Shown in pieces: positions 8,413-13,031 of a stretch of 23,919 nucleotides of DNA. The notes beneath the pieces were generated by a model. The model ran no database searches, was not told the DNA's origin, and saw nothing but the letters and a program-made list of their open reading frames with translations. The first letter of the stretch is position 1. Each line of letters starts with the position of its first letter. The DNA is from a virus. Where the stretch lies: IMG/VR virus record IMGVR_UViG_3300020401_000092, positions 1 through 23,919 of that record; one strand, 5' to 3'. The position numbers and the translations under genes were made by a program.

Positions 8413-8604
8413 TCAGTGCATTGTTGCATCAACTGGTACGCACTCTTCACCTGCTAACATAGACGCATATTGTCTTGCCATTTCTTTGTCACTTGCGGCA
8501 AATCTTGTAACTTCGATCACAACCCACGTTCCATCCACGTGTTCCCAGACTGACACGTTGCCTGTTCCTATATCTGGATTGTTGAAATAATCTTGTATCT
8601 TCAT
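8413..8604 (-). CDS. 63-residue hypothetical protein, first gene of the late operon
   Basis: Starts MKIQDYFNNPDIGTGNVSVW and is a small soluble alpha/beta protein (VWEHVDGTWVVIEVTRFAAS followed by a helix with KEMARQYASML). I chose the ATG at 8604 over an in-frame start at 8616 because GGAAG sits five bases before it. The Shine-Dalgarno abuts the T-tract of the intrinsic terminator at 8614-8658, so expression of this gene depends on read-through of that terminator or on a start very close to it. Function unknown. It precedes terS by 38 bases. Confidence 0.7.
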   Translation of the reverse strand: MKIQDYFNNPDIGTGNVSVWEHVDGTWVVIEVTRFAASDKEMARQYASMLAGEECVPVDATMH

Positions 8605-8613
8605 AATTGCTTC

Positions 8614-8658
8614 CAAAAAAAAACGGCTGGCAGTGTTTGGGAGATGCTACCAGCCGTT
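8614..8658 (-). terminator. Intrinsic terminator / possible attenuator before the late operon
   Basis: Read on the minus strand, AACGGCTGG (8658-8650) pairs perfectly with CCAGCCGTT (8630-8622) around a 19-base loop and runs into a tract of nine T that ends at the ribosome binding site of the gene starting at 8604. The form is a classical rho-independent terminator. No promoter fits between the terminator and that gene. It either ends the leftward early transcript or acts as a gate that needs antitermination. Confidence 0.85.
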
Positions 8659-8831
8659 CAACAAAGGAGTGAAACGGCAATGTCAGTACCGCTTTGGTCT
8701 GCCAGACTCTGCCTGTGATTTATACACGTTCACTTTGGAGAAGTTACTTTTGGATTGTTACTGTCGGTGATATTAAAACAGGAGATCACATTGTATAAAA
8801 TGCACAAGGCAGAAATCTAACAGTGGAAATG

Positions 8832-8860
8832 ACTCTAATATCGAATTTTTAGTACGTCAA
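8832..8860 (-). promoter_or_regulatory. Candidate sigma-70 promoter reading toward the packaging genes
   Basis: On the minus strand: TTGACG (8860-8855), a 17-base spacer, then TAGAGT (8837-8832), which matches the consensus -10 at four of six positions. A start near 8825 would give a leader of about 165 bases before the terminator at 8614-8658. The rest of 8661-8830 holds no convincing gene: only a 12-codon plus-strand ORF with a good ribosome site (ATG at 8680) and an orphan copy of this phage's TTTGGAGAAG ribosome-site motif on the plus strand (8735-8743). Confidence 0.5.
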
Positions 8861-9261
8861 CCCACTTTCTGCACTAAATATTGTGCGTAACGGACGTTCA
8901 TTTTTCGTGTGCGTACCAAGCGTTGTCCCACTGTCCTTTGTAGATTTAAATAAAGTGGGAAATCTGGCACACTAAACGAAGAAACAGGGTGCCGTTTGTT
9001 AGGCACGTAAGCCAATTGTTTGAAGCCCCCCTTTTTGTGTTTCGATTTTATCTTTAGTGATAATTCCGTAAATTTTACGGTGAGTAAACGCCGACTCGCA
9101 AAGCGTTTACTGAAGCGGTTTTGACAGCGAAAAATTGCGAAAAGAAAACTATCTATCCCAGAGGTTTTTTTTAAAGCTTTCCATGCTTCATCTTCATTTT
9201 CTGCTTGAATGCAATCCGAAAAGTTTACACTAACGCTGACAGAATATTTTTTTTTCATCAT
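8857..9261 (-). CDS. Hypothetical small early protein with an odd basic tail
   Basis: A 134-residue ORF. The first ~35 residues (MMKKKYSVSVSVNFSDCIQA, then ENEDEAWKALKK) have the beta-strand plus helix form of many small phage proteins, and AAGGA lies five bases before the ATG. From about residue 40 the composition changes: it becomes strongly basic and poor in acidic residues (NRFSKRFASRRLLTVKF, RTVGQRLVRTRK). The DNA for this part contains two perfect inverted repeats (9066-9080 and 9084-9110). The real gene may have ended near residue 40-50 and been extended by a lost stop or frameshift. Function unknown. Confidence 0.5.
   Translation of the reverse strand: MMKKKYSVSVSVNFSDCIQAENEDEAWKALKKTSGIDSFLFAIFRCQNRFSKRFASRRLLTVKFTELSLKIKSKHKKGGFKQLAYVPNKRHPVSSFSVPDFPLYLNLQRTVGQRLVRTRKMNVRYAQYLVQKVG
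9066..9110. repeat. Two adjacent hairpin-forming inverted repeats
   Basis: CCGTAAA/TTTACGG around one base (9066-9080) and GTAAACGC/GCGTTTAC around 11 bases (9084-9091 with 9103-9110), three bases apart. Both arms are perfect. They lie inside the basic tail of the 8857-9261 reading frame. Neither is followed by a T-tract on the minus strand. They could be RNA-processing or protein-binding sites, or a remnant terminator. Confidence 0.55.
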
Positions 9262-9262
9262 T

Positions 9263-9574
9263 CTATCCTTGTCGAATTGCGGGTATATTGCGGTCTATAT
9301 ACCTTACAAATTCTACTCGACCATTTACGTGAGGCTTGCCATTCATAAAATCTTTTAACGCTTTTCGCGCATCCCTTAAATTAATACCTAAAATGATTGA
9401 ATTGGCTGGCATCCCAAGGTCTAACGCTTTGTTCCTTGCACCTTTGATAGTTTCACACCACTCAGTATCTGTTGGTTTTGAATTTTTGTATAACCAAACA
9501 GCGTCCACGTCACGATCTTGCTGGTAAATTTTATCCCAACGTTCGTCATTAAGAATTGCTTTGTATATCTTCAT
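9263..9574 (-). CDS. Hypothetical early protein, 103 residues
   Basis: Starts MKIYKAILNDERWDKIYQQD. It is a soluble alpha/beta protein with a central WLYKNSKPTDTEWCETIKGA and a second half containing NLRDARKALKDFMNGKPHVN. The purine-rich Shine-Dalgarno AGGGAGGGAAG upstream is among the strongest in the window, so it is probably well expressed early. Its start lies inside the 3' end of the ribbon-helix-helix gene (26-base overlap), so the two are co-transcribed. I do not recognise the family. Small early phage proteins of this size often act on host targets, but nothing in the sequence shows which. Confidence 0.7.
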   Translation of the reverse strand: MKIYKAILNDERWDKIYQQDRDVDAVWLYKNSKPTDTEWCETIKGARNKALDLGMPANSIILGINLRDARKALKDFMNGKPHVNGRVEFVRYIDRNIPAIRQG

Positions 9575-9728
9575 TAATCTTCCCTCCCTCTAATTTATCG
9601 CAATAATCGACCAATGCGTTTTTGATAAATTGCGCGGTTGTCATTCGGTGTTTCATTGCAAGTATACCCACGCGATTGTCCAGCGCTTCGTCAATGCGTG
9701 TTCCAACTGTAAATAGTTTCTCTTTCAT
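9549..9728 (-). CDS. Ribbon-helix-helix (Arc/MetJ-like) DNA-binding protein
   Basis: A 59-residue ORF reading MKEKLFTVGTRIDEALDNRV, then LAMKHRMTTAQFIKNALVDY. A short basic beta strand (KLFTVGTRI) is followed by two helices with the T-T-A-Q-F-I-K-N-A-L pattern typical of the second RHH helix. Such dimers insert their paired strands into the major groove and usually act as repressors. The C-terminal part overlaps the next gene by 26 bases. The upstream gene stops six bases before its ATG. It is a good candidate for a regulator of this early operon. No cognate antitoxin/toxin partner is evident; the next gene (103 residues) does not resemble a known toxin family. Confidence 0.65.
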   Translation of the reverse strand: MKEKLFTVGTRIDEALDNRVGILAMKHRMTTAQFIKNALVDYCDKLEGGKINEDIQSNS

Positions 9729-9734
9729 GTTGCA

Positions 9735-10040
9735 TTAATTCCAACTTAAGTCGTCTATTTCCCACTCATCTATGGTCTTTAGAGTGCGTTCTGTGGTTTC
9801 TACACTACCAAAATCGATTGAATTTAAATTAGTTACTTTTTTAATTTTTGCTTTACACCCTTCTTTTAATGCTTGCTCAACCTCTCCGTACCAATGCGAT
9901 GTATCGCCATCAACGGCAGACGGCAAGCTTAGTGTTTCCAGAACATCTTTTTTTGCAACTTGTACTTCAGCAAAATCTAGATTCTCAACAATCTCAATAG
10001 TAACAGTGCGTATCCGTTTTCCTGTGATGTTAAATTTCAT
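9735..10040 (-). CDS. Hypothetical early protein, 101 residues
   Basis: Starts MKFNITGKRIRTVTIEIVEN. The ATG at 10040 makes an ATGA overlap with the upstream stop and has GGGAAG in front of it, so I prefer it over an in-frame start at 10055. The protein is beta-rich at the N-terminus and acidic at the C-terminus (TIDEWEIDDLSWN). A second copy of the beta pattern (KAKIKKVTNLNSIDFG) may form the other half of a small sheet. No family recognised. It belongs to the leftward early operon. Confidence 0.65.
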   Translation of the reverse strand: MKFNITGKRIRTVTIEIVENLDFAEVQVAKKDVLETLSLPSAVDGDTSHWYGEVEQALKEGCKAKIKKVTNLNSIDFGSVETTERTLKTIDEWEIDDLSWN

Positions 10041-10261
10041 TCTACATCTTCCCATTCTAAATCTTCTAACTCTTCTTCCAACCCTTGTCGGCTGTTAGCT
10101 AAATCCTCACGTGCAAAGTCGAACACATTAGTCACGTTGCCAAAATCTTTGTCAGCTTCCACAAGATGATCACTAAGCTGTTGCAACAACGCCAGCGCCT
10201 CTTCTAATGCCTTGCGCCTTGCATTGTATCGGCAAGTCTGCCGCAATGTCGGGGCAATCAT
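10037..10261 (-). CDS. Small helical acidic early protein, 74 residues
   Basis: Starts MIAPTLRQTCRYNARRKALE. An N-terminal basic helix is followed by long acidic helices (EDLANSRQGLEEELEDLEWE), so a coiled-coil or partner-binding protein is likely. Both ends are coupled by ATGA overlaps: upstream with the 33-residue membrane peptide and downstream with the 101-residue gene. Function unknown. Confidence 0.65.
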   Translation of the reverse strand: MIAPTLRQTCRYNARRKALEEALALLQQLSDHLVEADKDFGNVTNVFDFAREDLANSRQGLEEELEDLEWEDVE

Positions 10262-10359
10262 TGAACTAACCCAAAAGCAACACCGTAAAAAAACATAAGG
10301 GCTGGTAGGCCGATCAATACGATCAGCCCCCCAATGATTTCACTTACTAAACGCCACAT
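10258..10359 (-). CDS. 33-residue single-helix membrane peptide
   Basis: The peptide MWRLVSEIIGGLIVLIGLPA continues to LMFFYGVAFGLVQ and is one long hydrophobic helix behind a short charged start. A strong Shine-Dalgarno (AAGGAG, eight bases upstream) and an ATGA overlap with the next gene support translation. Early phage-encoded inner-membrane peptides of this kind can serve in host takeover or exclusion of other phages; that is speculation here. Confidence 0.65.
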   Translation of the reverse strand: MWRLVSEIIGGLIVLIGLPALMFFYGVAFGLVQ

Positions 10360-10373
10360 TTTTTTGACTCCTT

Positions 10374-10697
10374 TTATAATATAAATATAATTGCGCGTTT
10401 ACCGACGGCTTGCCCCATCGACCACACGCTGTCGTTGTAGAAGTACGAGTAGGTGCTATCGTTTACTAAAACGCGATACCTCCCTGTCTCTTCGTTTCCC
10501 TCAAGTGTTCCTTGCACAGAAATCTGAGGCTCAAAATGCTTCCTCGAACCAAGTGCAATTTTGTCGTTCGCGTTGATAACCTTTGTCCACGAGACACAAA
10601 CTGTCTCACCAATAAGGCTACCTAGCTGTTTGTCAATAGCCTCTTGGCTATCTTTACCTACATCCAATGTGTAGGGCGCTTCCTGTATGTTAGCCAT
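10374..10697 (-). CDS. Hypothetical early protein, 107 residues
   Basis: Starts MANIQEAPYTLDVGKDSQEA. After a helical N-terminus it becomes beta-rich (GETVCVSWTKVIN, ISVQGTLEGNEETGRYRVLV, STYSYFYNDSVWSMGQ, then KRAIIFIL), resembling a small OB- or SH3-like barrel. A Shine-Dalgarno GGGAG precedes the ATG. Only 11 bases separate it from the upstream gene. A barrel fold could bind nucleic acid or a protein, but there is no diagnostic motif. Family not recognised. Confidence 0.65.
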   Translation of the reverse strand: MANIQEAPYTLDVGKDSQEAIDKQLGSLIGETVCVSWTKVINANDKIALGSRKHFEPQISVQGTLEGNEETGRYRVLVNDSTYSYFYNDSVWSMGQAVGKRAIIFIL

Positions 10698-10708
10698 TAT
10701 TATTCTCC

Positions 10709-10933
10709 CTACCTTTTCGCAATTTTGTTGAATTGTTCATTAAGCAACTTTGCTCTGTTGCCCATTGTGTCGCAAACGTGTGTCCACTTAGTTCCACTTT
10801 TGGCCCATACAGTGCGATTGCCACAACCAATGCGTGGCAGTTCGTCTTGTAAGTGTACCCACATAAAACGTGCGCCTTTTAAGGTTTTTGGTGGCTTCTT
10901 GCCATAAGCGTGTTTTGGCATTTTAAATTTCAT
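10709..10933 (-). CDS. Small basic early protein, first gene after the strong promoter
   Basis: A 74-residue protein starting MKFKMPKHAYGKKPPKTLKG, with GARFMWVHLQDELPRIGCGN and a second Cys in THVCDTMGNRAKLL. It is basic and has two Cys and two Trp outside the N-terminal tail. It has the recurrent ribosome-site motif TTTTGGAGAAG 11 bases before the ATG and lies about 30 bases below the near-consensus promoter at 10970-10998, so it should be among the first and most strongly expressed products. Function unknown. Confidence 0.7.
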   Translation of the reverse strand: MKFKMPKHAYGKKPPKTLKGARFMWVHLQDELPRIGCGNRTVWAKSGTKWTHVCDTMGNRAKLLNEQFNKIAKR

Positions 10934-10969
10934 CTTACAACTTCTCCAAAAGTTATTAACGATCTAAGA

Positions 10970-10998
10970 AGTATACTACACTTTTTACTAAATGTCAA
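10970..10998 (-). promoter_or_regulatory. Near-consensus sigma-70 promoter of the leftward early operon
   Basis: On the minus strand: TTGACA (10998-10993), exactly 17 bases, then TATACT (10975-10970). This is a perfect -35 and a five-of-six -10. The predicted start lies near 10963, giving a leader of about 30 bases before the gene at 10933. It would be recognised by host RNA polymerase at once after entry. Confidence 0.9.
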
Positions 10999-11026
10999 CT
11001 GCTGTAAAAAATAAAAAATTTGAAAA

Positions 11027-11078
11027 TTTCCGAAAACCACTGTATAAAGATGTTTAAGAACGTAGTGGTCTTTGGAAA
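11027..11078. repeat. Long imperfect inverted repeat upstream of the early promoter
   Basis: The arms TTTCCGAAAACCACT (11027-11041) and AGTGGTCTTTGGAAA (11064-11078) pair over 15 positions with one mismatch and one wobble, around a 22-base loop. The structure works on either strand. It lies between the last small minus-strand gene above and the promoter at 10970-10998. It could be the 3' end structure of the upstream minus-strand transcript, a small RNA, or an operator. There is no T-tract beside it. Confidence 0.6.
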
Positions 11079-11115
11079 CTCCCATAGATTTTAAATTTTG
11101 TTTACAGATTTGAAG

Positions 11116-11144
11116 ATGGGGGCGGTCTCAAACTTAGCCCCCAT
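11116..11144. repeat. GC-rich hairpin 3' of the 11160-11483 gene
   Basis: ATGGGGGC (11116-11123) and GCCCCCAT (11137-11144) form a perfect 8-bp stem, extendable by four pairs (one wobble) on the plus strand, with a 13-base loop. On the minus strand it lies 16 bases past the gene's stop and is followed by a T-poor TCTTCAAATCTG, so it is a weak terminator at best; it may protect the mRNA 3' end. Confidence 0.55.
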
Positions 11145-11159
11145 TTTCTATGTGAATTA

Positions 11160-11483
11160 TTATGCGCTTTTTGCGGCAAGCAATAACGACCTATCTACAG
11201 AAGCGGCAACAGGCTTAATGTTAACACTCGTAACGTCTTTTTTCGTCGTGTGCGCTCTAAGCAACTGACGTGACACGTGTTTATGGATCTCTTTGTTGTC
11301 CACCAATTTCCGCTGATGGGTGCGAACTTCGATTGTAGCTTTGTTGCCAATAATATTTACATTGCGACCACGTGCCTTAAATTCAGCGTGTATTTGGCGC
11401 TTACGTTCCGCAAGTTTTTTTATATCTGCATCTATGCTAACCAACTCATCAGCCATTGTTGAAAGGTACAATATATTTTCCAT
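11160..11483 (-). CDS. Hypothetical protein with N-terminal coiled coil, 107 residues
   Basis: Starts MENILYLSTMADELVSIDAD and continues as a helix (IKKLAERKRQIHAEFKARGR) that looks coiled, then a short beta unit (NVNIIGNKATIEVRTHQRK), then a basic C-terminal half (VSRQLLRAHTTKKDVTSVNI). The ATG at 11483 follows the recurrent ribosome-site motif TTTGGAGAAG; an upstream in-frame TTG lies inside that motif and is rejected. Its form, a helical hairpin plus basic region, recalls small phage nucleic-acid binding or host-interaction proteins, but no family is recognised. GC-rich hairpins flank it on both sides. Confidence 0.65.
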   Translation of the reverse strand: MENILYLSTMADELVSIDADIKKLAERKRQIHAEFKARGRNVNIIGNKATIEVRTHQRKLVDNKEIHKHVSRQLLRAHTTKKDVTSVNIKPVAASVDRSLLLAAKSA

Positions 11484-11503
11484 TATCTTCTCCAAAGATT
11501 TGA

Positions 11504-11518
11504 GGGGGCATAGCCCCC
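11504..11518. repeat. GC hairpin just upstream of a ribosome binding site
   Basis: GGGGGC (11504-11509), three-base loop, GCCCCC (11513-11518). On the minus strand it lies between the stop of the 59-residue gene and the TTTGGAGAAG site of the next gene, and is followed by TCAAATCT, the same octamer that lies near the hairpin at 11116-11144. A compact RNA stem there would affect mRNA stability or partial termination. Confidence 0.55.
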
Positions 11519-11524
11519 CCTTGT

Positions 11525-11704
11525 TTATAAAAGTTTCACTGTCTTTTTGATTTCTTCGATTAAGTAAGGTGCTATTGCATCGTTGTCGTTAGGGTAAGCT
11601 ACAAAAATGTCTCTCTTAGCAACCTTACACAAAGCGTCGAGGGCAATTTCTAATTGTGTGAGTTTTTCTAACTCGTTGATTAGTGGGGTTGGTACTGTGT
11701 TCAT
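11525..11704 (-). CDS. 59-residue hypothetical early protein
   Basis: Starts MNTVPTPLINELEKLTQLEI and has a helical N-terminus followed by KRDIFVAYPNDNDAIAPYLI and a C-terminal helix. I chose the ATG at 11704, preceded by the recurrent ACTTTGGAGAAAG ribosome site; an in-frame TTG at 11728 would place that site inside the gene. It is the first gene under the minus-strand promoter of the divergent control region, a position often held by a Cro-like or early regulator, but no HTH is visible. Confidence 0.6.
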   Translation of the reverse strand: MNTVPTPLINELEKLTQLEIALDALCKVAKRDIFVAYPNDNDAIAPYLIEEIKKTVKLL

Positions 11705-11735
11705 TTCTTTCTCCAAAGTAAGTAACAATTTAAGT

Positions 11736-11764
11736 AATATAATACACTTCTATATATGCTACAA
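11736..11764 (-). promoter_or_regulatory. Candidate leftward promoter of the divergent control region
   Basis: On the minus strand: TTGTAG (11764-11759), 17 bases, TATATT (11741-11736). The -35 lies inside the left arm of the inverted repeat at 11758-11778, so a protein bound there would block it. The predicted transcript starts near 11729, 25 bases before the gene at 11704. Confidence 0.55.
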
Positions 11765-11778
11765 GTTTTTTCTGTAGC
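11758..11778. promoter_or_regulatory. Candidate operator (inverted repeat) between divergent promoters
   Basis: GCTACA (11758-11763), nine bases, TGTAGC (11773-11778): a perfect 6-bp dyad of operator size, overlapping the -35 of the leftward promoter and ending four bases before the -35 of the rightward promoter. The likely binder is the HTH protein encoded from 11834. Single copy; no second site recognised near the promoters at 10970 or 14400. Confidence 0.5.
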
Positions 11779-11781
11779 TTA

Positions 11782-11810
11782 TTGCACTTTTTTTTATTTT
11801 AATTTATAAA
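11782..11810 (+). promoter_or_regulatory. Candidate rightward promoter for the small HTH gene
   Basis: TTGCAC (11782-11787), a T-rich 17-base spacer, TATAAA (11805-11810). Transcription would start near 11817, giving a very short leader with GGAGAG six bases before the ATG at 11834. Confidence 0.6.
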
Positions 11811-11833
11811 GATAAAAAACAATGGAGAGTTAA

Positions 11834-12022
11834 ATGCACCAATATGGCAAGAGGTTGCGGGATATGCAGATTCCGCAAAAGGATTTCAGTGCAAAAATAG
11901 GCGTGTCGTTACGTGCTTTGCAAAATGGTATGAAAACCGAAAACAAACGATATACAGCGTTAATTCACGCATTAGAACTAATGAGTGCGGAGAAGCGTGA
12001 CGAATGGTTAAAGCTTCCATAG
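11834..12022 (+). CDS. Small Cro/CI-like helix-turn-helix protein
   Basis: A 62-residue protein, MHQYGKRLRDMQIPQKDFSA, then KIGVSLRALQNGMKTENKRY. The HTH runs from about residue 12 to 35: Gln-Lys-Asp-Phe-Ser-Ala on helix 2 and Gly-Val-Ser-Leu-Arg-Ala-Leu-Gln-Asn as turn plus recognition helix, the XRE pattern. It is barely longer than the domain, like Cro. It is a lone plus-strand gene divergent from minus-strand early genes across a 130-base control region with a dyad, so autoregulation and control of the leftward promoter are likely. Its 3' end overlaps the converging 12008-12508 gene by 15 bases. Whether it maintains lysogeny is unknown. Confidence 0.78.
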   Translation: MHQYGKRLRDMQIPQKDFSAKIGVSLRALQNGMKTENKRYTALIHALELMSAEKRDEWLKLP

Positions 12023-12508
12023 GCTTGCCGCCTCATCCAAAGCCTGACGCAACAGCGACACTGGCGTATCTTTCGACCATTTCCAATTAAGCCTATGCGC
12101 CCACGTGGTTGCAAACTCACCATGACCACACACGCCGATTAGCACAGATGCTTGCCGCAACGTTAGACGCCCCAACACGTCACGCACTTGCTCCCTCGAA
12201 TAGACTTCATCATCTACCCCACCGCCTACTCCCGCACTTGCGCCATATCTCGCTGTGACCCTGTTTTGATGAACAGACCTGTAATAGTGTTGCCGAAAAA
12301 GGTTACCAGCTTCGTATTGTTTGTCAGTCAGCAAGCTTCGATGCAACATTACATCTAATGGGTGTTCATATCTCACACGGCGAACAGTCTGCACAGCCTT
12401 ACCGCCTTTAGGTTTAAACGCTACATCATCAACTGGACTATGTTGGCTTCTCTCTGGCGTTTCTCGTAACTCTGGCGGCTCTAATGCTTCTTTCTTTTTA
12501 CTCATCAT
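12008..12508 (-). CDS. DUF6456-like protein in the replication operon
   Basis: A 166-residue protein with a disordered charged N-terminus (about 1-45), then RRVRYEHPLDVMLHRSLLTD and KQYEAGNLFRQHYYRS, and a C-terminal helical part (DVLGRLTLRQASVLIGVCGH). The HPLD...L...QYEAG..FR..Y pattern resembles, from memory, the alphaproteobacterial/phage DUF6456 family, of unknown function and probably DNA-related. The start overlaps the DnaA-like gene's 3' end by 11 bases, and AAGG lies directly before. Being the last gene of the replication operon suggests a regulatory or replication-accessory role. Confidence 0.55.
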   Translation of the reverse strand: MMSKKKEALEPPELRETPERSQHSPVDDVAFKPKGGKAVQTVRRVRYEHPLDVMLHRSLLTDKQYEAGNLFRQHYYRSVHQNRVTARYGASAGVGGGVDDEVYSREQVRDVLGRLTLRQASVLIGVCGHGEFATTWAHRLNWKWSKDTPVSLLRQALDEAASLWKL

Positions 12509-13031
12509 ACCTTTCCAGATATATATGTTGTCGGCGTAAAATCCATGAATTTAGATTTTCTTCGATGACTTGTAACCGCTCTGCAAAGTCAGCATCTTGC
12601 ATAATTTTGTCTTTTATTACTTTTACACCATGCAAGACAGTCGTGTGATCACGCTCTAACATTCTGGCAATTTGTGTTACACCCATACTGCGACAATGTT
12701 TTTCAGCTAAATACATTACTACCTGACGTGGCAATGCAATGTGTGACGTTCTGTTTTGCAGATTGAAATTACACATTGGGTCTAAATCGAACTCTTGCGC
12801 CACAAACTCTTTAATCTGTGCAAACACTTCAGCCTCTTTGTAGCGTGTGTTGATAGCATGATTTAGTGATAGGTGAGGTTCTACGGCAAGCTGTTCTGAC
12901 AATTTGCTAACCAGCCACGCCGTCTTTTTGTCATCCATTGCGTAGTCAATAACAGGCTTCGCTTGGCCTTGTATAAAAATTTGTAGCCGTAACGGTTGAC
13001 CGCCGTGTTTTGGAAATACGTTTAATCGCAT
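12498..13031 (-). CDS. DnaA domain IV (DNA-binding) protein without the AAA+ part
   Basis: A 177-residue protein. Residues about 90-150 match the DnaA C-terminal DNA-binding domain: SHIALPRQVVMYLAEKHC, MGVTQIARMLERDHTTVLHG, VKVIKDKI. The DHTTV signature (128-132), which contacts the DnaA box, is intact. The N-terminal 85 residues (VFPKHGGQPLRLQIFIQGQA and a helical part) are not the ATPase and are unfamiliar. GAGG lies before the ATG; the gene overlaps the initiator's end by 10 bases. It may bind DnaA boxes on phage or host origins, aiding phage initiation or blocking host initiation. The domain assignment is firm; the role is inference. Confidence 0.82.
   Translation of the reverse strand: MRLNVFPKHGGQPLRLQIFIQGQAKPVIDYAMDDKKTAWLVSKLSEQLAVEPHLSLNHAINTRYKEAEVFAQIKEFVAQEFDLDPMCNFNLQNRTSHIALPRQVVMYLAEKHCRSMGVTQIARMLERDHTTVLHGVKVIKDKIMQDADFAERLQVIEENLNSWILRRQHIYLERYDE

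Noticed and set aside
8680-8718. 12-codon plus-strand ORF with AAAGGAG ribosome site
   Set aside because: Too short to support, no coupling to any other gene; kept only as a remark in the leader description.
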